Shown: positions 44,878 to 55,100, numbered from the stretch's first letter. The stretch: DNA of 64,000 nucleotides from DATFTF01 sp963825175 (GCA_963825175.1 CAWGSA010000003.1:1-64000), one strand, 5' to 3'. Program-made: numbers and translations. The notes: generated from the letters alone by a model not told the origin.

Positions 44878-46982
44878 TGCCTGCGGGCGGCGAGCAGCAG
44901 CACGTCCTTCTCGCCGGGAGACGCCCCGCCCCTCTTCCACTCGGACACCAGCTGGGCGAACGCTCCGGAGAGGGGCTGGCCGTGGGCTTCCCGCGCGAAG
45001 TGCTGAATCGCTCTTTCCGGTGCCACGGGCTTGGACAGGTACTGCATCGCGGCCAGGCCGGTCGACGCCAGCACCAGCAGATCGCCGGCCGCGGCGTCGA
45101 TGTCGGCGGTCCGGATCTTCTTCTTCTCGGTGGCCGGAAAGGGGACCGGCCGCGCCTCCCGCAGCAGAAACGGAATGGTCGCCGCCTCGCCGGCGGCGGC
45201 CAGGCGCACCTTGCCGCCCTCCCAGACCGCGGCGGTCACGGAGCAGGTGGGCTCGGCGCCGATGGCTTTCTCGACCATCTCGTCCGGCGCGCCGAAGGGA
45301 AGCAGCGGCCGGGCGGCATTGACGGCGCGGACCAGGGAACCGAAGGCGGCCGCGGCCTGCGCCGCACTCTCGATCAGCAGAAACCCGATCCGGCCGGCCG
45401 AAGAGGCCACGGCGAAGGAGACCAGGTTGGGCTCCTCCGACCGCCACCGCAGCGGGGCCGACTCGAAGCCGGGCGTCGCCGGCCACGCGGTGGGGGCCAG
45501 GAACTGCTGCGCGCTCTTCAGGACTTCCCACGCGCCGTCGCGCCGCGCTTCCGCCACCGCCGCTTCGTGCTGCCGCACGCTCTCGACCGCCAGCGCCGAA
45601 TGGGTCCCGACCTCGGCCAGGAATTCCTCGTCTTCCTTGGTGAAGACGCGGTGGCGCTTGTTCAGGACCTCGACCACGCCGACGATCTCCCCCTTGGGCG
45701 TGCGCAGCGGAGCGGCCAGGATGGTGCGGGTTCGGAAGCCCGACGTCAGATCGGTGCGCGAGTCGAAGCGGGCATCCTTGTACGCGTCGGTGATGTTGAC
45801 GATCTCGCCGGTGCGCGCGACCGTGCCTGCGATGCCGCGCCCGACGGGCAGGCGGATGGGCGCCACCGATCCTCCCTCCAGGATCTGGCTGACGAGCTCC
45901 GGCGAGCCCGGGTCGCGCAGGAAGATGGTGCCCCGCTCGGCGTCGGTCTCCGAGGTCGCCGTGCGCAGGATGATGCGCAGGATCTCGGTCGGATCGAAGG
46001 TCGCGGCCAGGGCCTTGTTGGCTTCCAGGATGACCATCAACTTGACCATCTTCGCGCGCGTGACCGAGACTTCGGCCAGCACGCGGTCGAGCACCTTTCC
46101 CTCGAAGCCGGAGATGACATCGGCCAGCGTGTCGGAGTCGGGGAAGCGCGCCTGCGGGTCCTTGGAAATGGCGCGGTCCAGAATCCCCAGAAGCTCCGGC
46201 GGCAGGTCCGGGCGCAGCGACCCCGCCTTGGGGGGCGTCTCGGTGATCACCTTGCGCACCAGGCGCGCGGTGTCGGGATCGTCGAACGGGACCTGCCCGG
46301 TGAACATCTCGTAGAGCAGGACTCCCATGGCGTAGATGTCGGTCAGGACCGAAGGCGCCTCGCCCCGCAGGAGCTCCGGCGCCAGAAACTGCGGCGTGCC
46401 CGGAACCGTGTCTTCCTTCTCTCCGCGGTAGACCTTGGTGTCGACGGCGATGCCGAAGTCCATCAGCCGCGGCGTGTCGTCGGTCGAGACGATGACGTTC
46501 TCCGGCTTCAGGTCGCGGTGGAGGATCCCGATCTTGTGGGCGGCGGCGAGGCCCCGGCAGATCTTTTTGGCGATGGCCAGGCCGCGCCCGAGCGGCAGCG
46601 TCTTTTCCTCGTCCTCGATCTCCTTCAACGTCCGTCCCGGCAGGTACTCCATCGAGACGAACTCCTCGCCGTTCAACTCGGCCAGGTCGAAGACGCGGCA
46701 GACGTTCTCGTGCGTGACCTTCCGGGAGAGGATGATTTCCCGGCGCAGGGTTTCCCGCCGCTCCGGGGAAATCCGGTCCGGGCGGATGCGCTTCAACGCG
46801 ATGTCCTGGTCGAGCTTCAGGTCGCGGGCCCGGTAGACGATTCCCATGCCGCCGTGGCCGAGCACCCCCTCGATGCGGTAACGCCCGCCGAGCAGCGTCC
46901 CCTTGGTCAGAGGCTTGTCGGCTCCGGACGCAGGCTCGCTGTGCATGCCGTCGCGGGTCGGGCTCTCGCTTTCACGGGACAC
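44874..46982 (-). CDS. Ser/Thr kinase with GAF and degenerate SpoIIE-like domain
   Basis: 702 residues, soluble. Kinase at about 33-290 (LGHGGMGIVY, ALKRIR, HRDLKPENVIV, DFGIAVD). GAF at about 325-485 (GRGIAGTVARTGEIVNITDAYKDARF). The last about 200 residues follow the order of a SpoIIE/PP2C phosphatase but lack its key acids: the DVSGKG strand is RIGFLLIESAAQ, the SAGH strand AAAGEAATIPFLL, and the TDG turn ASTGLAAM, so it is probably an inactive phosphatase used for binding. ATG at 46980-46982. Upstream partner of the PhzF gene. Confidence 0.85.
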   Translation of the reverse strand: MSRESESPTRDGMHSEPASGADKPLTKGTLLGGRYRIEGVLGHGGMGIVYRARDLKLDQDIALKRIRPDRISPERRETLRREIILSRKVTHENVCRVFDLAELNGEEFVSMEYLPGRTLKEIEDEEKTLPLGRGLAIAKKICRGLAAAHKIGILHRDLKPENVIVSTDDTPRLMDFGIAVDTKVYRGEKEDTVPGTPQFLAPELLRGEAPSVLTDIYAMGVLLYEMFTGQVPFDDPDTARLVRKVITETPPKAGSLRPDLPPELLGILDRAISKDPQARFPDSDTLADVISGFEGKVLDRVLAEVSVTRAKMVKLMVILEANKALAATFDPTEILRIILRTATSETDAERGTIFLRDPGSPELVSQILEGGSVAPIRLPVGRGIAGTVARTGEIVNITDAYKDARFDSRTDLTSGFRTRTILAAPLRTPKGEIVGVVEVLNKRHRVFTKEDEEFLAEVGTHSALAVESVRQHEAAVAEARRDGAWEVLKSAQQFLAPTAWPATPGFESAPLRWRSEEPNLVSFAVASSAGRIGFLLIESAAQAAAAFGSLVRAVNAARPLLPFGAPDEMVEKAIGAEPTCSVTAAVWEGGKVRLAAAGEAATIPFLLREARPVPFPATEKKKIRTADIDAAAGDLLVLASTGLAAMQYLSKPVAPERAIQHFAREAHGQPLSGAFAQLVSEWKRGGASPGEKDVLLLAARRQ

Positions 46983-47109
46983 GGTTACCCCTGATTATGC
47001 ACGTACGCACTGCCGGCGACGTCATTCGTCAAAGCAGAGTCGCTCGCGCGGGGTGCGCGCCCGGCGAGCGTAAATCCTTCCTGCGTCATGCAAGTCCGGG
47101 GATTCTATG

Positions 47110-47138
47110 TTGACTGCCCGAGAGCCGGGGCGTAAATT
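47110..47138 (+). promoter_or_regulatory. fadL promoter
   Basis: TTGACT at 47110-47115 and TAAATT at 47133-47138 with a 17-bp spacer, about 50 nt upstream of the GTG start, which has GGAGGAG 7-13 nt before it. Confidence 0.7.
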
Positions 47139-47188
47139 GCCTTCGCCATCATCGCGACGCTTCGCCCTTTAACGGAGGAGAAAAAACC

Positions 47189-48547
47189 GTGACAAGTCGT
47201 CATCGGGTCAGGGCCCGCCGTCTGGCCCTCGCGCTCACCGCATTCGGGTTTCTCGTCGCCCTCCCGGCATTTCCCTCGGGGTTCCAGCTGATGTCGCAGG
47301 GGGCCCGGGCCTCGGGCATGGGCCTGGCGTTCACGGCCGTCGCCAACGATCCCTCCGCGATCTTCTTCAACCCGGCAGGCCTGGGCTGGGAAAAGCACTT
47401 CGACGTCCAGGTCGGAAGCTCCTTCGTCACCCGCACCCAGGGGGACTTCAACGGCGCCAACCCCTATCCGGGGGACGGCATCCACGAGAACGAGCACAAG
47501 ACGACGTACACCCTGCCGACGCTCTATGTTGTCGTGCCCCTGACGCAGGAAATCAACCTGGGGTTGGGCATCTTCGCTCCCTACGGCCTGGGCTTCCGGT
47601 GGGACAACGCGGAGAACTGCGGCGGCAACTGCGCGACCAATCCGGTCTCGGCGAACAGCTTCTCCGGCCGCTTCGTCGCCCAGAACACCTACATCCAGAC
47701 GACGGACGTCAACCCGGTCCTCTCGTTCCAGGCCACGCCGCAGATCGCGCTGGCGGTCGGCGCGGACTACCGCTTCTCCAAGGTCCAGCTGGAGCAGAAC
47801 CAGGCGGCGGTCAACCCGTTCACCAACTCCGTCGTCGACGTCGCCCACGTGAAGTTGAACAGCGACCTGACGAGCAACCACGGTTGGGGATGGAACGCGG
47901 GCATCCTGTTCCGGCCCGTCCCGCAGTTCTCGATCGGCGCGGCCTACCGCAGCAAGATCAAGATCGACTATTCGGGGACGGCGAACTTCAGCCAGCGGTT
48001 GACGGGCAACGCGCAGTTCGACGCGGTCGTCGCGTCCGAGCTCCCGCAGGGCAAGCAGAACGCCTCGACCTCGATCGATTTCCCCGAGTCGATCAACCTG
48101 GGCGCTGCGATCGGCCTTCCCGCCGACTTCACGCTGGCGCTGGAAGCGGATTGGACCAAGTGGAGCCGATTCAACGAGCTCCTGGTCACCTTCCCGAACA
48201 ACGCGTCGATTCCCTCCCTCGACCGCCACACCAACTGGAACAACTCCTGGGCCTATCGGGCCGGTCTGGAGAAGAAGTTCTCGAAGTTCGCCGTCCGCGC
48301 CGGCTACTACAAGGACAAGACGCCGCAGCCGGTCGCTGACGTCGGGCCGCTTCTGGCGGACAACGACCGGAACGCCTACACGTTCGGGTTGGGCTACGAC
48401 ACGGACCGCTGGGGCGTGAACGTCGGCGACATCTACATCAAGGTCAAGAGCCGCGACACGGCTGGCCAGGTCAACAACGACAACTTTTTCGGAGTGTACC
48501 GGGAGACCGTCAACGTCTTCGCCCTGGACCTCCGGGTCTCGTTCTGA
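47189..48547 (+). CDS. fadL: FadL/TodX outer-membrane fatty-acid transporter
   Basis: 452 residues. GTG at 47189 preceded by a strong GGAGGAG. Signal peptide at about 1-29 (ALTAFGFLVALPAFPSG), followed by the plug-domain start GFQLMSQGARASGMGLAFTAVANDPSAIFFNPAG, where the NPAG motif marks the family, then a beta-barrel ending in VFALDLRVSF with the C-terminal Phe used for outer-membrane insertion. Imports long-chain fatty acids or other hydrophobic molecules. A secreted SGNH hydrolase follows at 11 bp. Confidence 0.93.
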   Translation: MTSRHRVRARRLALALTAFGFLVALPAFPSGFQLMSQGARASGMGLAFTAVANDPSAIFFNPAGLGWEKHFDVQVGSSFVTRTQGDFNGANPYPGDGIHENEHKTTYTLPTLYVVVPLTQEINLGLGIFAPYGLGFRWDNAENCGGNCATNPVSANSFSGRFVAQNTYIQTTDVNPVLSFQATPQIALAVGADYRFSKVQLEQNQAAVNPFTNSVVDVAHVKLNSDLTSNHGWGWNAGILFRPVPQFSIGAAYRSKIKIDYSGTANFSQRLTGNAQFDAVVASELPQGKQNASTSIDFPESINLGAAIGLPADFTLALEADWTKWSRFNELLVTFPNNASIPSLDRHTNWNNSWAYRAGLEKKFSKFAVRAGYYKDKTPQPVADVGPLLADNDRNAYTFGLGYDTDRWGVNVGDIYIKVKSRDTAGQVNNDNFFGVYRETVNVFALDLRVSF

Positions 48548-48558
48548 GGAGAACACCG

Positions 48559-50049
48559 ATGAACAGGAAAGCAAACGTTCTGCGGATCGCGGCGTTCTCG
48601 CTGGCCGGCGCCCTCGCGGCGGCCGCTTCGCTCACGGCCCAGGCGCCCAACTTCGGCAAGTACGTAGCGCTGGGAGACAGCTACGGTGCGGGGTTCTCCG
48701 CGGGCTGCCTGGTCGATCGCAACCAGCGGTTCTCGTACCCCAACATCCTGGCTCACCAGTTCGGCATCTCCGACTTCCAGCAGCCGACCGTTTCGGATCC
48801 CGGAATTCCGACGTGCACGGGATTGAAGAGCCTGGTTCCGTCGGTTTCGTTCGGGCTGATCTCGACCAAGACGGGGTTGCCGACGAACCTGACGCTGGCC
48901 CGCCCGTACGACAACCTCTCCGTTCCCGGCTTCAAGATCGCCGACGTCTCCGACACGACCAGCGGCGGCGCCGCGGACTTCATCCTGCGCGGCCTGGGCC
49001 CCGCGCTCGATCAGGGGCTGTCCTTGAATCCGACCTTCGTGACGCTGGGGATCATCGGAAACGACATCCTGACGGCGGGCGGAGCGGGGTTCCTCTTAGA
49101 CGGCGTGACGGCGACGCCTCTTCCCGTCTTCACGGCCAAGTACAACGCCGTGGCCGCGGCGTTGAAGGCGAGCGGGCGCACCGGAGTCTTTCTCGGCACG
49201 CCAAAGGCGCAGCTGATCCCATTGGCATCGACGATCCCGCCGGTGCTGGTCAATCCGGCGACCAACCAGCCGGTTCTGGATACCGCTGGCCATTTCATTC
49301 CGCTTCTGGGACCTGGCAACGCGGCGAATCCTTGCCCGACCGGACAACCTGCTTGCCCGCTCCCTCCGGGGACGCTGGTCACGCTCGGAGCGAACGCTCC
49401 GCAGGCCGCGCTCGGCGGAAAGTCCCTTCTCCAGCTCGGCTTCGGAATCCCTTGCGCAGCGGTCAACAACTCGCTGCCCAGGTGCGACAACCCGCTTCCC
49501 GACGGAGGGTTCGTGCCTCCCGCGACCGTCAACATCGGCGTTCTGCTCTATCCCGACGAGGTCGCCGCGATCGATCAGCGGATCCGCGACATGAACGCCG
49601 TCATCAAGACCGCCGCCGAGTCGAACGGCTTCAAGTACTTCGACTTCTACGCATTCTCGCAGGACCTCATCGCCAACGGCCGCACGATCGCCGGGATCCA
49701 TATCTCCACGGCCTTCGTCTCCGGCGGCATGTTCGCGTACGGCGACGCCGTGCATATGTCCAACATCGGGTACTCGATCCTGGCCGACGGCTTGATCCAG
49801 TTCATCAACGCCTCGTACGGAACGTCCGTCGAGAGGCCGAATCTCCAGATCGCACTCTTCACGCCGGACGTCCCGGCGGCTGGCTCGACATCGATCGAAC
49901 CGCTTTCGACGTCACTCTTCTTCACCGGCGAGACCTGGAGGGACTTTTTCCAGGAATTTCCCCTGCAGGACCAGTCGATGCGGCTCGTCTTCCCCGGCGA
50001 CGCGGACGGGCTCGTCGATCGGGCGCAGGTCATCCGGGTGCGGCGCTAG
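48559..50049 (+). CDS. Secreted SGNH/GDSL hydrolase (lipase/esterase)
   Basis: 496 residues. Signal peptide at about 1-27. Block I ALGDSYGAG with nucleophile Ser41, block III GIIGND (about 168-173), and the catalytic Asp-His pair in GDAVHMSNIGY (about 395-405). Position after fadL suggests it releases fatty acids outside the cell for FadL uptake. The insert between blocks is long and Pro/Gly-rich with CPTGQPACP. ATG preceded by GAGGAGA. A strong terminator follows. Confidence 0.88.
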   Translation: MNRKANVLRIAAFSLAGALAAAASLTAQAPNFGKYVALGDSYGAGFSAGCLVDRNQRFSYPNILAHQFGISDFQQPTVSDPGIPTCTGLKSLVPSVSFGLISTKTGLPTNLTLARPYDNLSVPGFKIADVSDTTSGGAADFILRGLGPALDQGLSLNPTFVTLGIIGNDILTAGGAGFLLDGVTATPLPVFTAKYNAVAAALKASGRTGVFLGTPKAQLIPLASTIPPVLVNPATNQPVLDTAGHFIPLLGPGNAANPCPTGQPACPLPPGTLVTLGANAPQAALGGKSLLQLGFGIPCAAVNNSLPRCDNPLPDGGFVPPATVNIGVLLYPDEVAAIDQRIRDMNAVIKTAAESNGFKYFDFYAFSQDLIANGRTIAGIHISTAFVSGGMFAYGDAVHMSNIGYSILADGLIQFINASYGTSVERPNLQIALFTPDVPAAGSTSIEPLSTSLFFTGETWRDFFQEFPLQDQSMRLVFPGDADGLVDRAQVIRVRR

Positions 50050-50080
50050 TCCGGCATCCGGAATCCCCATTGGCACTGCG

Positions 50081-50109
50081 AGCCCCGGCTCCGGCCGGGG
50101 CTTTTCTTT
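50081..50109 (+). terminator. Intrinsic terminator of the fadL-hydrolase unit
   Basis: Perfect 9-bp stem AGCCCCGGC (50081-50089) and GCCGGGGCT (50094-50102) with loop TCCG, followed by TTTCTTT. Confidence 0.9.
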
Positions 50110-50189
50110 CGCTCGCCGCCCGTCACTTGTCACGTCCCATCGCACTCTGCTAGATTTCGCCGTTCTGCTGAGGGGAGTGTGACTGTCCC

Positions 50190-50750
50190 ATGATGATCCC
50201 GGCGACCCAGATTCGCGTCGGCACCCTGGTGATCCACAACAAGGAGCTGCACCGGGTGCACGACATGGTTCACAAGACGCCCGGCAACCTTCGCGGGTTC
50301 GTCCAGGTCAAGATGCGCAACCTGCGCAACGGCTCCATGATCGAGCAGCGCTATGGCTCGACGGACCGGGTGGAAAAGGCCTCGCTCGACGAGCGGGAAA
50401 TGGAGTACCTCTACTCCGACTCCGCCGGCCACCACTTCATGGACCAGGAGACCTACGACCAGGTGACCCTGGCCGATGAAGTCATCGGCGATCAGATGCG
50501 GTATCTCCTCCCCAATACGACCATCCACGTCGACCTGTACGAGGGCAACCCGGTGGGCATCGAGTTGCCCAACACCGTCGCCCTGAAGGTCGTCGAGACG
50601 CAGCCGGGGATGAAGGGAGCCACCGCGTCGGCCTCCTACAAGCCGGCCACGCTGGAGACAGGGCTCCAGGTCATGGTTCCTCAGTTCATCGAGGCCGGGA
50701 CGCGCATCAAGATCGACACCCGCGACAACTCGTACCTGGAACGCGCGTAG
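50190..50750 (+). CDS. efp: Elongation factor P with non-lysine loop
   Basis: Relieves ribosome stalling at polyproline. 186 residues, normal three-domain length. KOW-like N domain, then the tip loop HKTPGNLRGFVQVKMRN. At the position of the modified Lys34 of E. coli (PGKG) there is Asn33 (PGNL), so neither beta-lysylation nor Arg rhamnosylation at the tip is possible there. The C domain has GLQVMVPQFIEAGTRIKIDTRDNSYLERA. Two ATG codons begin the frame (50190, 50193). No EF-P modification gene is in the window. Confidence 0.93.
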   Translation: MMIPATQIRVGTLVIHNKELHRVHDMVHKTPGNLRGFVQVKMRNLRNGSMIEQRYGSTDRVEKASLDEREMEYLYSDSAGHHFMDQETYDQVTLADEVIGDQMRYLLPNTTIHVDLYEGNPVGIELPNTVALKVVETQPGMKGATASASYKPATLETGLQVMVPQFIEAGTRIKIDTRDNSYLERA

Positions 50751-50899
50751 AACGCGAAAGGTGCGACCGGGCGCCTGCCGGTTGTCAGCTCACGGTTCCT
50801 GGGGAGCAAGGGTTCCAAACCGACGACCAAACCACGGAAAGAGCCGGCCCCTCATATGCTGCTTCAGCATAACTACTTGATTCTGAAGGCTTTTTCTTC

Positions 50900-50929
50900 T
50901 TGACCTCGTTGTAAAAACCCCTGGATAAT
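50900..50929 (+). promoter_or_regulatory. Promoter of the M23 peptidase gene, leaderless
   Basis: TTGACC at 50900-50905 and GATAAT at 50924-50929, 18-bp spacer. The GTG start follows the -10 by 6 nt (CCGCGC). A 6-bp hairpin (ATGCTG/CAGCAT, 50856-50870) lies upstream. Confidence 0.65.
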
Positions 50930-50935
50930 CCGCGC

Positions 50936-51925
50936 GTGCGCCAGACATCCCTGATTCCTGCGGCCATGGCGGCCGCGCTGCTCGGGCTGGCCGCGCCTTC
51001 TCCGCTGTCGGCTCACGCCAGGCGCTTTTCGAACACGGACGCGAGTGCGCGCCTGGTGCCCGCCAGGCGGCACAAGGCCGTTCACGCGGCGAAGAGGCCC
51101 CATAAGTCTCATCGCAAGAGCTCGTTGCGAGGCAAGCACCCGCATCCGAAGATCTACCAGGACATCTCGGGGCGCGTCGTGCTCGAAAGACTCGAGAGTC
51201 CGGCGGTCTACGGGCCCTTTTTGCCGCCGGTCGTCTACGACCACCCGCGCCTGCCGTGCGAGCCGATCGACACGCCGATCGAAGCCAGGCTGCACGATCC
51301 TGAGGTGGACGCCGCCCCGGAAGGCCAGGCGGCGGAGCTGGTCGAGCCGGCCGAGCCCGAGCCGGGTCCTCCGCCCAGGGAGCCCGTGGGCCTGGCCCGC
51401 CTGGCGGAGCGGGTGGGATCCCTCTTTCGCCCCAAGTCCTCGGCCGCGGTGGTCAAGCCTCAGGACGTCGACTTAACCGAGCTCGTTTCGCAGGCGTTCG
51501 AGATCCCGGTCGAGGGGGTCGACGCACAGAAACTCAAGGACTCCTTCCTCTCCTCGCGGGGCCGGCATCGCAAGCACCTGGCCATCGATATCGGGGCGCC
51601 CCGCGGGACGCCCATCGTGGCCACGACGGACGGGGAGATCGTGCGGATCGTCCGCGAGAAGAAGTCGGGCCGGGCCATCTACCAGAAGGATCTGACCGGC
51701 CAGTACCTCCTCTTCTACTGCCACCTCTCCGCTTACGCCGAGAACCTGGCGGTCGGAGAAAAGGTCAAGAAGGGGGACGTGATCGGCTACGTCGGTTCGA
51801 CCGGCCACGTGATCGGCGGGCCGCACCTGCATTTCTCGATCACGCGCGTGCCCGACGACGCCGGCAGCTTCAAGCGGGGCCTGGCGATCAATCCGTATCT
51901 GTTGTTCCTGGCGGGAGTGCCTTAG
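50936..51925 (+). CDS. Secreted M23 (LytM-like) peptidase
   Basis: 329 residues. Signal peptide at about 1-27, a His/Lys/Arg-rich segment (about 45-75), a Pro/Glu-rich linker (about 110-155), then the M23 domain (about 200-325) with the zinc ligands in HLAIDIG (HxxxD, about 214-218) and GPHLHFS (about 297). Both motifs are intact, so it is probably an active cell-wall endopeptidase. GTG at 50936, probably leaderless. Confidence 0.88.
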   Translation: MRQTSLIPAAMAAALLGLAAPSPLSAHARRFSNTDASARLVPARRHKAVHAAKRPHKSHRKSSLRGKHPHPKIYQDISGRVVLERLESPAVYGPFLPPVVYDHPRLPCEPIDTPIEARLHDPEVDAAPEGQAAELVEPAEPEPGPPPREPVGLARLAERVGSLFRPKSSAAVVKPQDVDLTELVSQAFEIPVEGVDAQKLKDSFLSSRGRHRKHLAIDIGAPRGTPIVATTDGEIVRIVREKKSGRAIYQKDLTGQYLLFYCHLSAYAENLAVGEKVKKGDVIGYVGSTGHVIGGPHLHFSITRVPDDAGSFKRGLAINPYLLFLAGVP

Positions 51926-51930
51926 CTGCG

Positions 51931-51958
51931 CCGTGAGGCGTGAGGCATGAGGCGTGAG
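51931..51958 (+). repeat. Heptamer array, unit GCGTGAG, 4 copies
   Basis: CCGTGAG, GCGTGAG, GCATGAG, GCGTGAG beginning 5 bp after the peptidase stop, followed by a 21-bp segment (51966-51987) shared with 29570-29590. Confidence 0.85.
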
Positions 51959-51994
51959 GCGATTACAAGACAGGTATTGTAGTCCGCCGGCCGC

Positions 51995-52175
51995 CTAGCA
52001 GGCTGCTGAAGAAGGGTGTGGAGCGGCGCAACCGCTCGCGGCGGCAGGGCTTTTGCGCGCCGTGCTCGGAGGTTTGCCGCGCGAAGGGTCCTTCGATCAA
52101 GGTTCGCCTCGGTGACGCTGCGCATTGCAAGAGCCCTGACGCGACGCCCGCATCAATTTTTCAGCAGCCTGCTAG
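51995..52175. mobile_element. MITE-like element, 181 bp, 19-bp terminal inverted repeats
   Basis: The left end CTAGCAGGCTGCTGAAGAA (51995-52013) and the right end (52157-52175, the complement ending in CTAG) match at 18 of 19 positions. The interior has no transposase. CTAG at both tips may be part of the TIR or a duplicated target. The right CTAG supplies the stop codon of the oxidoreductase gene on the minus strand. The parent IS family is not identified here. Confidence 0.8.
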
Positions 52176-55100
52176 ATCCGCCCGACCTCGCTTCCCGCCA
52201 GCAGCTTCTCCAGCCAGAGATTCGTCAGCTTCTCGGACACGGTGTTCTGGCGCAGGCGCGCCGCGAGATTGCCCCAGTCCATCTCATCCAACTTCTGGTC
52301 CTGGTTGAAGCAGGAGAAGACGATTTCCTTCTCCTTCCCCGTGGCCGGATCGACGTGCCGCTGGAGGCACTGAGCGCAGACCTCCTTCATCATGCACTGC
52401 ATTGGAGAGTTGATCGAGCCGATGCCGACGTGCTCGGGCTTTAAGTACGGCGCCAGGACGCCGTGGCGGGCGCGCGCCACCGCCGCCATCATCCGGTCCG
52501 AGCCGATCGCGATGACGCGGTCGACGTCGGAGAGGGCGATCGTCACCTTCCCCAGCCGGCCCGATCCGTAGGCCGCCATGGCCTCGACGATGTTGCCGAG
52601 GAACTCGCGGTCGTCCGGGCGCCGGACGGGGATCGTGGCGCCGTGGTCGACGGAAAGCACCAGCACGTCGGCGGCCGCCTCGACGTCCTCGCGCTTGTAG
52701 AAGTCTTCCGCCTTCTTGTAGCCGGCGAAATAGACGACGCGATTGCCGAGCTCGCGCGCCTTCTTTCCGATCGAGAGGAGGACGGCGTTGCCCAGCCCTC
52801 CTCCCGCCAGGAGCACGGTCCCGTTGGTCGGAAGCTCGGTGGGCGCGCCGGTCGGCCCCATAGCCAGGACCGGCTCGCCCGGCTTCAGGACGCCGCACAA
52901 GCGCGACGATCCGCCCAGCTCGAGCGCGATCATGGAGAGAAGGCCTCTTTCCGCATCGACCCAGGCCCCCGTCAGCGCCAGCGGCTCGATCAAGAGCGGT
53001 GACCCGCCCACGACCGGTGCGTGCGCTTCCAGGTTCTGCAGGCGGAAGAACTGGCCGGGCTGGAAATTCTCCGCCGCGGCGGGCGCGTGGACCACGACCT
53101 CGACGATCGTGGGGGTCAGGCGGTTCACCGCCGCGACCCGCGCGGTCAGCCGGCCCTCGATCCGGCGGCGGAAGGCCTCCCAGGCTTCGAGGGGAGCGAC
53201 CGGACGCGCGGCGTCCCGGCCCAGCAGGACCGCCGTGACCGGGCCGTAGCCCTTCTTGGCCGAGGCCATGGCCTTGACCACGTTCCCGTTGAACGCCGGA
53301 TGGTTGTCGCCGAAGAAGGTGATGAACTTCCCGTTGCGGTTGTAGCCGGTGAAGAACGCGGTCTCGTCGGTCGCGGACGAGGGCTCGAGCCGCCAGCCGC
53401 CCTGGCCGTCGTCGACGGCGCGGTGAGGGAGGAAGAAACGCCGCCGCTCGTCCATGGGGAACGTGCCGGGGCGCTCCTTCTCGTAGGTGATGTTGGGTGT
53501 CGTGCCTGCCGCCACCAGGCAGGCCCGCGCCGGCAGCTCGACCACCTCGCCGTCGCGGGAGCGGCGGAAGCGGACCGCCTTCAGGGCCCCGTTCTCGTCG
53601 GACACCGCTTCCTCCGGCTCCAGGTTCTCGACGAAGGAGATCCCCTCCTCCAGGGCCTTGATGATCTCCTCGTGGTTGAGCCGGTACGCGGGGGACTCCT
53701 CCATCGATCGGCGGTAGACGATCGAGACGCCGCCCCACTCGCGGCACAGGCTCGCGAAATCCGGCGCCTCGCCCGCGTCCCCGGCCCGCCGCCGCTCTTG
53801 CCGCACTTCCGTCGCGTGGTGGAGGAGGCGGTCGAGGATCTCCCGCTCCTCGCCGTCGAACATCGTCCGCAGCGCCATCTCCCCGCGCTCGGCGGCGAGC
53901 GCCTCGTACCGCGCCAGGGTCTTCTCCGCCAGCAGGGGGTAGTACGCCAGGAGCTCGGTGGCCGTGTCGATGGCGGTCAGACCGCCGCCGATCACCACGG
54001 CCGGTAGCTCCACCTGGAGGTTGGCCAGCGCCTCCTCCTTGAACGCGCCGGTCAGCTGGAGGGCCATCAGGAAATCCGAAGCCTTGCGCACTCCCCGGAC
54101 GATGTTGTTCTTCATCCCGATGATCGTCGGCCGCCCGGCGCCCGCGGCGATCGCGACGTGATCGAACCCGAGATCGAAGGCCTGCTCGGCGGTGATGGTC
54201 CCTCCGAAACGCACGCCTCCCAGGATCGAGAGGCGCGTGCGGCGCGCCAGCGTCAGATGAACGAGGGTCAGGAAATTCTTGTCCCACCGGACGGTGATGC
54301 CGTACTCGGAGACGCCGCCGAAGCCGGCCAGCGGGCGGTGGTCAAGGGCGCGCTCGATCTCCTTCCAGTCGCGGATCGGCCGGATTCCGCCGCCGTCCGA
54401 GCCGGTCCAGTCCGCGGGGAGCGGCTCGATCTTCAAGCCGTCGATGCCGGCGACCCCGAACCCTTCGTTCAAGAGGTAGTGTGCCAGCGTGTAGCCCGCC
54501 GGCCCCAGGCCCACCACGAGCACGTTCCTGCCGTTGTAGGGCAGGGCGTGGGGCCGCGCCGGGCTCAGGGGATTCCAGCGCGTCAGGAGGCCGAAGATCT
54601 CGACGCCCCAGGGCAGCGCCAGCACGTCGGTCAGGACGCCCGTCTCGATCTGCGGGATGTCGACCGGCTCCTGCTTCTGGAAGATGCAGCCCTTCATGCA
54701 GTCATTGCAGATGCGGTGCCCCGTGCCCGGGCACATGGGGTTGTCGATGGCCACCAGGGCCAGAGCGCCGATCGAGTCCCCTTCGCGGCGCAGCTGGTGC
54801 ATCTCGGAGATCTTCTCGTCGAGCGGGCATCCCGGCAGCGCCACGCCGAGCGGATTCTTCTGGAACGTGCTGGTCTTGGCGTCGAAGAAGCCCTTGGAGC
54901 AGGAATCTTTCTCGCGGTCGTGGCAGAGCAGGCAGTAGTGCGTCTGGCCGATCACTTCGCGCCGGGTCATCCGGGGGTCGGTCAACCCGAATCCGACGCG
55001 CCGCCGGCGCCGATCGTGGGGGCCGACCCGAAGCTCGGGCCGCTCCGGGTCGGGCCGCTCCGTCTCCACGAGCTCTCCAAAATCGACCGCCTCGGGGAGG

